NCBI GenBank assembly: GCA_034189195.1
Contig: JAXHVI010000148.1
Span: 1 to 32,011, forward strand
Length of the DNA stretch: 32,011 nt
Direction of reading: 5' to 3'
Source of the DNA: Desulfosudis sp034189195
GTDB lineage: Bacteria; Desulfobacterota; Desulfobacteria; Desulfobacterales; Desulfosudaceae
Shown here: positions 1-7,562 of the stretch, in pieces
How the letters are laid out: each line of letters starts with the position of its first letter
Position numbering within the stretch: position 1 is the first letter of the stretch
Program-made: the position numbers and the translations under genes
Notes under the pieces: generated by a model
The model's input: only the letters and a program-made list of their open reading frames with translations
Told to the model about the DNA's origin: nothing
The model's database searches: none

Positions 1-609
1 CTTCTGGCCGGCCGGAACGTGGAGATCAAAAACCTCGACGACTTCGGCCCCATTCCGGAAATCGAAGAAGACGGCGCCACCTTTGACGAAAACGCCTACA
101 AAAAAGCGAGTTTTGCCGCCAGAATCCTGGGGTTTGCCGCCCTGGCCGACGATTCCGGCCTGGTGGTGGAGGCTCTGGACGGGGCACCCGGCGTACATTC
201 CGCCCGGTATGCAGGCCCCGATGCCACCGACGCCGATCGATGCGAAAAACTGCTTTCCGACATGGCCGGCCAGACCCACCGAAAAGCCGCCTTTGAATGC
301 GTGATCTCCATTGCCGTGCCCACGGGAGCGGCCCTGACCTACGAAGGCCGGTGCCAAGGGGAGATCTCCGAAAAACCGATGGGCGACAACGGGTTCGGCT
401 ATGACCCGGTCTTTTACTATCCCCCCTTGAAAAAAACCTTTGCCCAGCTTACCACTGAAGAAAAAAACCAGGTGAGCCACCGGGGCAAGGCCCTTCGGGA
501 GGTGGCCCACGAGTTCGATAAAATACTGATCTGGATCGATCAGAACATGCCGATCTTTAAAAAGGCAGCCTGCCTGAGCCATGACGACGACACAGCCAAC
601 AACGATTGA
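1..609 (+). CDS. rdgB: RdgB/HAM1-type non-canonical purine NTP pyrophosphatase (5' end cut by window)
   Basis: This enzyme hydrolyses dITP, XTP and ITP to the monophosphate plus pyrophosphate, so that deaminated purines do not enter nucleic acids; it acts in the cytosol. The frame is open from base 1 (reads LLAGRNVEIKN), so the roughly 20 N-terminal residues with the usual TxNxxK motif lie outside the window. Visible family motifs are ADDSGLVVEALDGAPGVHSA (catalytic/metal Asp region), GFGYDPVF and SHRGKAL near the C-terminus. The tail after the SHR motif is slightly long and overlaps the next gene by 29 bases, which suggests translational coupling. The in-frame GTG at 19 is not the real start. 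The family call is secure; the symbol follows from the family. Confidence 0.93.
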   Translation, partial: LLAGRNVEIKNLDDFGPIPEIEEDGATFDENAYKKASFAARILGFAALADDSGLVVEALDGAPGVHSARYAGPDATDADRCEKLLSDMAGQTHRKAAFECVISIAVPTGAALTYEGRCQGEISEKPMGDNGFGYDPVFYYPPLKKTFAQLTTEEKNQVSHRGKALREVAHEFDKILIWIDQNMPIFKKAACLSHDDDTANND

Positions 610-1183
610 AGACCTGGTCCGTAAAAACAGGACCTGCCGACGGTTTTACGAAAACCAGCCGGTAAACAGGGGCACCCTCTGCCATCTGGTCAACCTGGCC
701 CGGCTGTCCGCGTCCGCGGCCAACCGCCAGCCCCTCAAGTACATTCTCTCCTGGGAGAAAAAGAAAAATCAGATGATCTTTCCCTGCCTGGCCTGGGCCG
801 GTTACCTGACCGAATGGAACGGTCCCGGGGCTGGAGAGCGGCCCGCCGCCTACATTATTATTACCGGCGACACCACCATCACGGACAACTTCTGGTGCGA
901 CCACGGCATCGCGGCCCAGAGCATTCTGCTGGGAGCCCGGGAGATGGGTCTGGCCGGCTGCATGATCGGCGCCTTTAACGAAAAAAAATTAAGAGCCGAC
1001 CTGGCCATTCCTGATCACCTGATCCTGCTGCTGGTGATCGCCCTGGGAAAACCCAAGGAGCAGGTCGTCATTGAAGAGGTCGGACCGGACAACGACATTC
1101 GCTACTGGCGGGACGAGTCCGGGATACACCATGTGCCCAAACGGAAGCTGGAGGATATCATTGTTGTCAGTGGTAACCCGTAG
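581..1183 (+). CDS. Nitroreductase-family flavoprotein
   Basis: This 200-aa protein has the nitroreductase fold signature: an N-terminal RKNRTCRRFYENQPV segment (FMN-phosphate-binding arginines), ASAANRQPLKY (the usual 'S-x-x-N-x-Q-P' segment), and DHGIAAQSILLGAREMGLAG followed by LLLVIALGKPKE. Such proteins are FMN-dependent NAD(P)H oxidoreductases; the substrate cannot be told from sequence. The C-terminal extension IRYWRDESGIHHVPKRKLED is typical of a clade found in anaerobes. The ATG at 581 lies inside the end of rdgB (29-base overlap) and has only a weak Shine-Dalgarno, so expression is probably coupled to rdgB. A hairpin terminator candidate follows about 65 bases downstream. Confidence 0.9.
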   Translation: MTTTQPTTIEDLVRKNRTCRRFYENQPVNRGTLCHLVNLARLSASAANRQPLKYILSWEKKKNQMIFPCLAWAGYLTEWNGPGAGERPAAYIIITGDTTITDNFWCDHGIAAQSILLGAREMGLAGCMIGAFNEKKLRADLAIPDHLILLLVIALGKPKEQVVIEEVGPDNDIRYWRDESGIHHVPKRKLEDIIVVSGNP

Positions 1184-1247
1184 GCATGCAAAACAGCGAA
1201 AGCCAAATTATATAAGAAGGCCTCTAAGAATCGGGGGTTCTTCATTA

Positions 1248-1287
1248 TGCAAAAAAAACGGAAATTAATTTCCGGGGGCTTTTTGCA
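1248..1287 (+). terminator. Candidate intrinsic terminator after the rdgB-nitroreductase pair
   Basis: Outer arms TGCAAAAA and TTTTTGCA enclose a perfect 16-base palindrome CGGAAATTAATTTCCG at 1259-1274, with a small internal loop (AAA opposite GGGGC). The T run at 1280-1284 follows the inner stem. The structure is plausible as a bidirectional terminator; activity is inferred. Confidence 0.5.
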
Positions 1288-1385
1288 CCGCAAAGGCGCA
1301 AAGAGCGCAAAGGATGATGGAAACACGATCATTGTTTCACGGTTTTACGCGCAGCGGCTGTATTCTTCTTTGCGTCTCTGCGGTG
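1286..1385. repeat. Dispersed inverted repeat with CACCGCAAAG(G)CGCAAAG arms
   Basis: The left arm at 1286-1303 (CACCGCAAAGGCGCAAAG) is matched by its inverted partner at 1368-1385 (CTTTGCGTCTCTGCGGTG) at about 16 of 18 positions. The arms are separated by about 64 bases that themselves contain a small GAAACA/TGTTTC hairpin. Elements with this consensus are scattered through intergenic DNA of many Desulfobacterota. No coding potential is seen between 1184 and 1445. Confidence 0.55.
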
Positions 1386-1445
1386 AATTTTAATTTTTAG
1401 AGATTCTCATCATTTAAAGAATATTCATCTACAAGGAGGATTGTC

Positions 1446-3395
1446 ATGGCAGAAATCGATATCGCCCGAAAAATCGGAGGCATCGACTCGGTTGACGCGG
1501 CCCGCAAGGTGTTTGAAAAGAAGATGGACAAGGAGAGCCTTGCCAAAATCGACAGAATCAAGACGGAAAAGGCCCTGATCAAGATCGCCAATGCCATTGT
1601 GATGGGCGATCCGGACGCGGTGTTTGTCAACACCGGCTCCCCGGAAGACAAACAGTGGATCCGGGACCATGCCCTTGCCAAAGGTGAAGAGGCAAAACTT
1701 CCCATGGAAGGCCACACCATTCACTTTGACCTTAAGGAAGAGCAGGGCCGTATCGTGGACCGGACCTACTATATCGCCGACCCGGAAGAGAAGATCAGCT
1801 CCCTGGCCCAGAAAATGCTGCGAAACGACGCCGTGGACGTGGTAAAAACCCACATGACCGGCATCATGCGGGGAAAGACCCTGATCGTGGGATTCTACTC
1901 CCGGGGGCCGGTGGGCGCGCCCGCCTCAAACCCGGCCATTGAGGCCTCCACATCAGCCTACGTGCTTCACAGCGCCGAAATTCTCTACCGAAACTTCTTT
2001 GCCGATTTTGACAGGGAGGTGGCGGCCAGAGGCCACTTTTTCACCAACATTCACAGCGAAGGCAAAAACCGGCCCGAAGACCTGCCCAACGCCCGGGTGC
2101 TGATGGACAGAAAGGACCGCACCACCTACAGCTTCAACTGCACCTATGCCGGCAACACCCTGCTGCTGAAAAAGGGAAACCACCGGTTTGCCGTGGACAA
2201 GGCCGTGTATGAACACCGGGGCGAGCAGCTGGCCGAGCACATGTTTATCACCGGCATGAAGGGACCCGGCAACCGGCAGACCTGGTGCGTGGGCGCGGCC
2301 CCCAGCGGCTGCGGCAAAACCACCACGGCCATGGCCGGCGACTTTTTCGTGGGTGATGACCTGGCCCAGATGTGGATCGCCGAAGACGGCTCCATTCGCT
2401 CCATCAACCCGGAGTGCGGCATCTTCGGCATTGTTGAAGATGTGAACATGGAGGGCGACCCCCTGCTCATGGAAAAACTGAGAAACCCCGGCGCCGAGGT
2501 GATCTGGACCAACGTGCTGATCGACGACAACGGGGTGCCCCACTGGACCGGCCATGGCGAGCCCATGCCGGATCACGGCATAAACTTTCAGGGAAAATGG
2601 GAAAAGGGCATGACCGACGAAAAGGGCAAGCCCGTTCCGCCCTCCCATCCCAATGCCCGGTGCACCATCTCCTCCACGGCCCTGGCCAACTATTCAGAGA
2701 AAGCCGAGGATCCGGCCGGCGTGGAGACCCGGGTGGTGACTTACAGCGGCCGGGATTCGGACACCATGCCACCGGTGTGGGCGGCCCGGAATTCAGACAA
2801 CGGCGTGGTGATCGGGGCCTGCATTGTCTCCGCGGCCACGGCCACGGAAGTGGGGGCGTCGGGCGTCAAAAGGGCCCCCTGGGCCAACGCGCCTTTTATT
2901 CCGGGCGCCCTGGGAGACTACATGGAGGCCCAGTTCGAGTTTTTCGCAAGCCCGAAAATCGCGGCCGACAAGCGGCCGGTAATGGCGGGGCTGAACTATT
3001 TTCTCACCGACGAGGCCAGGGGCGGAACAACGAAAAAGCTGCTGGGTGAAAAAAAAGACGTCAAGGTGTGGCTCTCCTGGCTGGAGCGGCTGGCCCACAA
3101 CGAAGTGCCGTTTATCGAAACCCCCATCGGCAACCTGCCCAAATACGAGGACCTCAGGCAGCTCTTTTCCGATCTGATCAACAAGCCCTACCCCTATGAG
3201 CTGTATGAAAAGCAGTTCTCCCTCTATATCGACAATATCATCGCCCGCATCGATCTCCAGACCGCCGCCTACAAGAAGGACGAGCGGATTCCGGAAAAGC
3301 TGTTTACGATTCTGGCGGAGCAGAAAAAGGGGCTTGAGGAGTTGAAGGCCAAATTCGGCCCCATTGTCACCCCCAAACAGCTGGAAGAAAAATAG
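1446..3395 (+). CDS. pckG: Phosphoenolpyruvate carboxykinase (GTP)
   Basis: PEPCK interconverts oxaloacetate and PEP with GTP/GDP and links the C4 pool to gluconeogenesis. At 649 aa it has the size of the GTP-dependent class rather than the shorter ATP class. The P-loop reads GAAPSGCGKTTTAMAG (about residues 283-298), including the reactive-loop Cys typical of GTP-PEPCK, followed by FVGDDLAQMWI (kinase-2/metal site). FSRGPVGAPASNPAIEA-like residues (YSRGPVGAPASNPAIEAS) form the PEP/oxaloacetate-binding region, and MPPVWAARNSDNGVVIGA is also conserved. The ATG follows an ideal AAGGAGG Shine-Dalgarno. The gene stands alone: 262 bases of repeat-bearing DNA lie upstream and a strong terminator lies just downstream. 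Confidence 0.97.
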   Translation: MAEIDIARKIGGIDSVDAARKVFEKKMDKESLAKIDRIKTEKALIKIANAIVMGDPDAVFVNTGSPEDKQWIRDHALAKGEEAKLPMEGHTIHFDLKEEQGRIVDRTYYIADPEEKISSLAQKMLRNDAVDVVKTHMTGIMRGKTLIVGFYSRGPVGAPASNPAIEASTSAYVLHSAEILYRNFFADFDREVAARGHFFTNIHSEGKNRPEDLPNARVLMDRKDRTTYSFNCTYAGNTLLLKKGNHRFAVDKAVYEHRGEQLAEHMFITGMKGPGNRQTWCVGAAPSGCGKTTTAMAGDFFVGDDLAQMWIAEDGSIRSINPECGIFGIVEDVNMEGDPLLMEKLRNPGAEVIWTNVLIDDNGVPHWTGHGEPMPDHGINFQGKWEKGMTDEKGKPVPPSHPNARCTISSTALANYSEKAEDPAGVETRVVTYSGRDSDTMPPVWAARNSDNGVVIGACIVSAATATEVGASGVKRAPWANAPFIPGALGDYMEAQFEFFASPKIAADKRPVMAGLNYFLTDEARGGTTKKLLGEKKDVKVWLSWLERLAHNEVPFIETPIGNLPKYEDLRQLFSDLINKPYPYELYEKQFSLYIDNIIARIDLQTAAYKKDERIPEKLFTILAEQKKGLEELKAKFGPIVTPKQLEEK

Positions 3396-3408
3396 CCCTT
3401 TTATTCCC

Positions 3409-3451
3409 AAGGCCGCCCGTCCAAAAAACAAGACGGGCGGCCTTTTTGTTT
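3409..3451 (+). terminator. Rho-independent terminator of pckG
   Basis: Perfect 11-bp stem GGCCGCCCGTC / GACGGGCGGCC (3411-3421 and 3432-3442), 10-base A-rich loop, then TTTTTGTTT. It starts 16 bases after the pckG stop codon. Confidence 0.93.
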
Positions 3452-3460
3452 GACCGGGTC

Positions 3461-3532
3461 GAATCGTGATCGTGATCGGCTGTTGATGAAAGTTGATCAA
3501 GATTACGAGCACGAGTAAGAGTAAGATAGGGA
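3461..3532. repeat. Degenerate ATCGTG/ACGAGT hexamer tract upstream of the MFS gene
   Basis: The stretch reads GAATCGTGATCGTGATCGG and then, after a short break, ATTACGAGCACGAGTAAGAG. These are imperfect hexamer repeats related, in opposite orientation, to the CGATCC/CGATAC tracts at 5354, 27364 and 28025. The upstream part of the long open frame beginning at 3493 lies in this tract, which argues against that start for the transporter. Confidence 0.5.
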
Positions 3533-3573
3533 ATAAGGGTTATACAAAACACAGCAAAAAGTCAGGATGGATA

Positions 3574-5091
3574 GTGAATAAGAATCGACGGAACTCCGTC
3601 CTCTCCTCTCCTTATGTGTGGACCTTTACCACCTATTTTGCCGAAGGCTTTCCCTATACCGTCATCCGCACCCTCTCCTCGCTTTTCTTAAGAGACATGA
3701 ATGTCCGGCTGGAGTCCATCGGCCTGACCTCCCTGTTCGGCCTGCCCTGGATTTTAAAATTCCTGTGGGGACCCCAGGTGGACCGCTTTTCCACCAAGCG
3801 GACCTGGATGCTGGCCTGCCAGTTTCTCCTGGTGGGAATGATGCTGCTGACGGCCGCCTTTGCCCCGTTCTCCCGGGGTGTGTCCGCCATTGTCCTGCTC
3901 TTTTTCGCCGGTTCTTTTATTGCCGCCACCCATGACACCGCCATTGACGGGTTTTACATGGAGGCATTAGACAGTGAGGGCCAGGCAAAGTTCGTGGGCT
4001 ACCGGGTCATGGCCTATCGCATCGCCATGATGACCGGCACCGGCGTGGTGGCCACCATCGGCACCACCATGGGCTGGCCCCTGGCGTTTTTTTGCGCGGC
4101 CCTGATGATGGGCATGGTGTCTGTGTACCACTTCTTTTTTCTGATCCGGGTGGAGCAGCCGGGCCGGCCGGCCAATGAACTGGTAAAAGCCGCCCTTCGG
4201 TTGAAAAACCTTGCCCTTGTGACCGGCGCCGCCCTTCTGGTCCTGGGCCTGCGGGCTTTTCTGGCCTCCCGTTCCTATGCCCTGATCAGGGAGCAGTACC
4301 CGGTGCTGCAGAAAATCAGTTTTCCCCACTGGGTGGGCCTCTTTCTGCTGCTGTCCCTGATCGGCCTGCTGGTGCTGCGAAAGCGGATCTGGGCCCGCAT
4401 TGCCGGCAATCCGGACACCTTTTACGCCAGGGCCTTTATCACCTTCACCGACCGGGAAAAGATCGGCACCATTTTCGCTGCCATCATCCTGATGCGCACC
4501 GGCGAGTTTCTGCTCACGGCCATGGTCTCCCCTTTTTTCGTGGATGTGGGCATCAAGGTCCATTACGGGTGGCTCTCGTCGGTGGTGGGCCTGCCCCTCT
4601 CCATTGCCGGAGCGCTGGTGGGAGGGTTTTGCATCTCCACCTGTTCGCTGAAAAAAGTGATCTGGCCCTTTTTGCTGCTGCAGAACCTCACCAACCTGGT
4701 TTACATGGTGCTGGCCCTGCACCTTGCCCCGTTTGTCGCCGTCAACACCGGCGCGGCCGCAGCCCGGCCTGTTGGCGTGCTTAATCTCTTCTGGGTGGCC
4801 GTGGTGCACGGGTTTGACCAGTTTTCCGGAGGCCTGGGCACGGCCGTGCTCATGACCTTTCTGATGCGGATCTGCGCAAAAGAGTTCAAGGCGGCCCATT
4901 ACGCCATCGGCACCGGGCTGATGAATGTTTCCGGCCTGTTTGCCGGCATTCTCAGCGGGTTTCTGGCCGGGTGGCTGGGGTATGGATACTTTTTCGGCAT
5001 CAGCTTTCTTTTATCCGTGCCCGGCATGATCGCCGTCCTGTTTCTGCCCGGCGATATTTACGTTGAACCCTCGAAACCGAAGATTTCATGA
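3574..5091 (+). CDS. MFS transporter, AmpG/PAT (acetyl-CoA transporter) type
   Basis: This polytopic inner-membrane protein of about 505 aa has roughly 12-14 hydrophobic helices spread through its whole length. The N-terminal part (YFAEGFPYTVIRTLSSLFLR, IGLTSLFGLPWILKFLWGP, QVDRF) matches the pattern of AmpG-like permeases: TM1, then a conserved G-L-P-W-x-x-K-F-x-W-x-P-x-x-D-R loop. AmpG itself imports anhydromuropeptides during cell-wall recycling; relatives carry acetyl-CoA or unknown solutes, so the substrate is not assigned. The frame is open from a TTG at 3493, but those first 27 codons lie in a simple repeat. The GTG at 3574, behind AGGATGG, is preferred; the start remains uncertain. 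No partner genes for peptidoglycan recycling are adjacent. Confidence 0.82.
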   Translation: MNKNRRNSVLSSPYVWTFTTYFAEGFPYTVIRTLSSLFLRDMNVRLESIGLTSLFGLPWILKFLWGPQVDRFSTKRTWMLACQFLLVGMMLLTAAFAPFSRGVSAIVLLFFAGSFIAATHDTAIDGFYMEALDSEGQAKFVGYRVMAYRIAMMTGTGVVATIGTTMGWPLAFFCAALMMGMVSVYHFFFLIRVEQPGRPANELVKAALRLKNLALVTGAALLVLGLRAFLASRSYALIREQYPVLQKISFPHWVGLFLLLSLIGLLVLRKRIWARIAGNPDTFYARAFITFTDREKIGTIFAAIILMRTGEFLLTAMVSPFFVDVGIKVHYGWLSSVVGLPLSIAGALVGGFCISTCSLKKVIWPFLLLQNLTNLVYMVLALHLAPFVAVNTGAAAARPVGVLNLFWVAVVHGFDQFSGGLGTAVLMTFLMRICAKEFKAAHYAIGTGLMNVSGLFAGILSGFLAGWLGYGYFFGISFLLSVPGMIAVLFLPGDIYVEPSKPKIS

Positions 5092-5148
5092 AATATTCGA
5101 ACTAAACCCACGCGGAAAAATTGACACCGGCCCGGCCTTTCTCTATAG

Positions 5149-5337
5149 TTGAAACGCCGGTCTGGTCGATGGGGCGCTTTTTATTACAAAAATCACCAGG
5201 CGTATGAAGTCCACAAAAAAAACACCGCTTCGTGGTCTTCCACACCTTCGCGATCTTCGTGTTGAAACACCCGGTCGATTCATATGGCCGGTCGCTTTTT
5301 AACACAAAGGACACGAAGAAAAGAAAGATCACGAAGA
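5149..5337. repeat. Dispersed repeat cluster (CTTCGTG... inverted arms plus direct repeats)
   Basis: The arm at 5228-5264 (CTTCGTGGTCTTCCACACC..., ending CTTCGTGTTG) is mirrored at 5301-5337 (AACACAAAGGACACGAAG..., ending ATCACGAAG). A second pair is direct: GTTGAAACGCCGG near 5149 and GTTGAAACACCCGG near 5261, each followed by GGTCGAT or a variant and then CGCTTTTTA. No gene is visible in 5092-5394; the stretch appears to be built of repeats. Related 'CTTCGTG' elements are common between genes in Desulfobacterota. Confidence 0.55.
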
Positions 5338-5353
5338 AAAATTTTCTCTGTTA

Positions 5354-5380
5354 TTTCGATCCCGATAACGATTCGGATAA
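5354..5380. repeat. CGATCC-type hexamer tract before the DUF6178-like gene
   Basis: TTCGATCCCGATAACGATTC followed by GGAT: four degenerate CGATNN units directly upstream of the AAGGAA Shine-Dalgarno and ATG at 5395. The first 13 bases match the tract at 28025. Confidence 0.5.
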
Positions 5381-5394
5381 ACAAGGAACAAAAC

Positions 5395-7113
5395 ATGACC
5401 CGCCAACCCGCCATCATCAAGGAAAAACTGGCCGCCGTGGCCGCCCAGCGGCAAAAGGCCCTGTCCCTGCCGGCAAAGCAGGCCATGGACCTGATTCTCG
5501 GCTCGCCGGACGCGCCGGCCATTGTCCACTCCATGGCCGACCAGGATTTTTATTTTCTGGTCAACGACATCGGCCCGGAAGATGCCCTGGATCTGCTGGC
5601 CCTGGGATCGGGCAGCCAGTGGGAACACATCACCGATATCGAGTGCTGGCACAAAGACCGAATCAGCGGGCCGGAAATGCTCCGGTGGTTTGACCTGCTG
5701 ATGCGGGCCGACAAGAACCGGTTTGTGCAATGGATGGCCACCGACAAGCATGAGCTTCTGGAGCTGCTGCTCTACTACACCACCCAGGCCTCGGCCCGGG
5801 AACATGACCAGGAGCCGTCAGAGTTTGACGAGTCCTTTTTCACCTTTGACGATGTCTTTTACGTGCGGTTTGTCAAAAGATGGCCCCAGGATCAGGATCC
5901 GGACCTGCCGGAAACCCTTGAGGCGGACCACGAAAAGATGCTCTACGCCTTTCTCAAGCATCTGGCTGAAATCGATTTCATCGCCTACCGGGACCTTCTC
6001 TTTTATACCGCCAACGTGCTGCCCGCCGAAGCCGAGGAGGAGGTCCTGCGGCAACGCGACATTCGACTGGCGGAAAAGGGGCTGCTGCCCTTTGATGAGG
6101 CTGTCGGCATTTATCAGCCCCTGCCGCGAGGCCGAAAACCCTCGAAAAAACAGGCCCGCCGGCCGGCAAAGGAAAGCCGGCTGCCGGTGCCGGTTGTACA
6201 CCACCGGCTTTTGAAAAAAACCACCCTGTTTGCCCAGGCCCTGGAGCGGGTGGATTCCCCGGCGGCCCTGGAGGAACTCTCCACCGAGTTTGCGGCCCTG
6301 TGCAACAGCATCGTGGTGGCTGACGGCGCCCGGCTGAGCGCAAAAAAAGAGCTGGCCCACGTGGTGAACAAGGCGTGCGGCTACATTGCCATCGGCCTTT
6401 TTCGGCTGGCGGAAAGCAAGGAGGCCCTGAACCCGTCAAAAGCCGCGGCCCTGATGACAACCCACGCCCTGGCCGATATTTTCCGATCCGGTTATGGCGC
6501 GGCCATGGAGATCAAGCGAACAGCGGACAGGTGGCATTCGACCAGCTGGTGTTCGGCCAAACGGCTGCCCGTGAGTTTCTGGGGGGAGGAGCGGGCCGGA
6601 ATCCTGGCCGGCCTGCTGATCAAGCGGCCCCTGTTTTTTGATGCGCAGACCGGCCTGCCCCGTGAGTTTGAAAGCATGGAGGACATTGCCCGGACCCGGG
6701 TTGTGCTGGAGGAGATCATGGCCGTCGACGGGCTTCTGAAAAAGGCGGACATTGATCCTGCCCCGGTGTCCGGCACTGTGCTGACCGCCACCAACCTGGT
6801 TCTGACCCTGTGGGCCAGAAACGTGCTGGGCCTGCCCGAGACCGTTGAGTTTATTTCCGCAAACCAGTTTCGTCCTTTTCTTGCCGATCTTTTCAAAAAG
6901 GCTGAAGGCAAAAAAGACGGCCGTATTCACGACGACAAAAAAGAATCGTTTCTGCAATGGCTTTCAGACCGCACCGGCGTGGCGCCTCATGACATATCGG
7001 CGCAGGCCGGCCATGCGCTGGAGCGGATGTTTGCCGAAGCGGAAGCGGAACTGGGCGCGGTAGCCCCGAAGGATATGGACCCGAAGTATGTGCAGGCGTT
7101 TCTTGTGAGTTGA
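5395..7113 (+). CDS. DUF6178-family protein of unknown function
   Basis: This 572-aa soluble protein has no signal peptide or clear membrane helix. The N-terminal segment KALSLPAKQAMDLILGSPDA followed by VHSMADQDFYFLVNDIGPED and ALDLLALGSGSQWEHITDIE is the pattern I associate with DUF6178, a family known mainly from Desulfobacterota and annotated as unknown function. The protein is rich in Leu, Asp and Glu and probably all-helical. A basic linker with PRGRKPSKKQARRPAKES lies near residues 245-262. The ATG at 5395 is chosen because AAGGAAC precedes it; the frame is open further upstream, but that part is repeat DNA. It is convergent with the lipid cluster. No function is claimed. Confidence 0.72.
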   Translation: MTRQPAIIKEKLAAVAAQRQKALSLPAKQAMDLILGSPDAPAIVHSMADQDFYFLVNDIGPEDALDLLALGSGSQWEHITDIECWHKDRISGPEMLRWFDLLMRADKNRFVQWMATDKHELLELLLYYTTQASAREHDQEPSEFDESFFTFDDVFYVRFVKRWPQDQDPDLPETLEADHEKMLYAFLKHLAEIDFIAYRDLLFYTANVLPAEAEEEVLRQRDIRLAEKGLLPFDEAVGIYQPLPRGRKPSKKQARRPAKESRLPVPVVHHRLLKKTTLFAQALERVDSPAALEELSTEFAALCNSIVVADGARLSAKKELAHVVNKACGYIAIGLFRLAESKEALNPSKAAALMTTHALADIFRSGYGAAMEIKRTADRWHSTSWCSAKRLPVSFWGEERAGILAGLLIKRPLFFDAQTGLPREFESMEDIARTRVVLEEIMAVDGLLKKADIDPAPVSGTVLTATNLVLTLWARNVLGLPETVEFISANQFRPFLADLFKKAEGKKDGRIHDDKKESFLQWLSDRTGVAPHDISAQAGHALERMFAEAEAELGAVAPKDMDPKYVQAFLVS

Positions 7114-7303
7114 TACCTGAATTTTGCACGTAACTTCCCGCAATCAGCCTTTCGGCCGAATAAAAATCAATCGACGGTAGACATTCTCGCCTGCCGGTTC
7201 ACATTTCGGTCACCTTCAAGCCGCGGCCATTAAGCATCCGGGCGGCGGCCATGGTCAATAACTTTTTTTATTGTTCATATCGTGCAAATTTTTTTTGCTC
7301 GTT
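7114..7303. other. Intergenic DNA at the left border of the accessory region
   Basis: No convincing gene, terminator or promoter is visible in this stretch. A T-rich segment (TTTTTTTATTG near 7263 and TTTTTTTTGCTC near 7289) separates the DUF6178-like gene from the decayed fragments at 7304-7524. Confidence 0.4.
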
Positions 7304-7524
7304 TTACGCAATAGCAAAATTCTGCCGCCAACCGCCATCTTCCGACCATGCTTTTGGTTTGTTCCGGGCCTCATCCAGAAAATTGAGAAAATGAATCATC
7401 AACGGTGTTCCGGCGTCATGGATCGAATATTTCACCTTGTTCCCACCGTGGTGTCGATACTGATGGCTATCCGGCCATAATACAAATCAAGCTGCTTCCA
7501 GACCCGCTCCCGTGAAATACTCAT
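7304..7524 (-). pseudogene. Two adjoining short frames, possible transposase remnant
   Basis: On the - strand an ATG frame at 7524-7432 encodes 30 aa (SRERVWKQLDLYYGRIAISI then DTT). It runs through a GTGA overlap into a second frame (7435-7304, 43 aa) reading VKYSIHDAGTPLMIHFLNFL. Both look like real coding sequence in composition and break up within a few dozen codons, as expected of a decayed gene with a frameshift or deletion. The 'YGRIAISIDTT' stretch resembles the first catalytic-Asp strand of DDE transposases, but I cannot name the family. It lies 38 bases after the last gene of the lipid operon. Confidence 0.35.
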
Positions 7525-7562
7525 GACCGTCAAAAGAGGTTTGCCCTATCGTATTTATGCCA

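Noticed and set aside
1953..2648. 231-codon open frame on the - strand inside pckG
   Set aside because: GC-rich antisense shadow of an unmistakable gene; no family resemblance and no Shine-Dalgarno.
3493..3573. Extended N-terminus of the MFS transporter from the TTG at 3493
   Set aside because: The extra 27 codons lie in a degenerate simple repeat and are not membrane-protein-like.
3967..4899. 310-codon open frame antisense to the MFS gene
   Set aside because: Composition dominated by Gly, His, Gln and Asp, the typical mirror of a hydrophobic membrane protein; not a gene.
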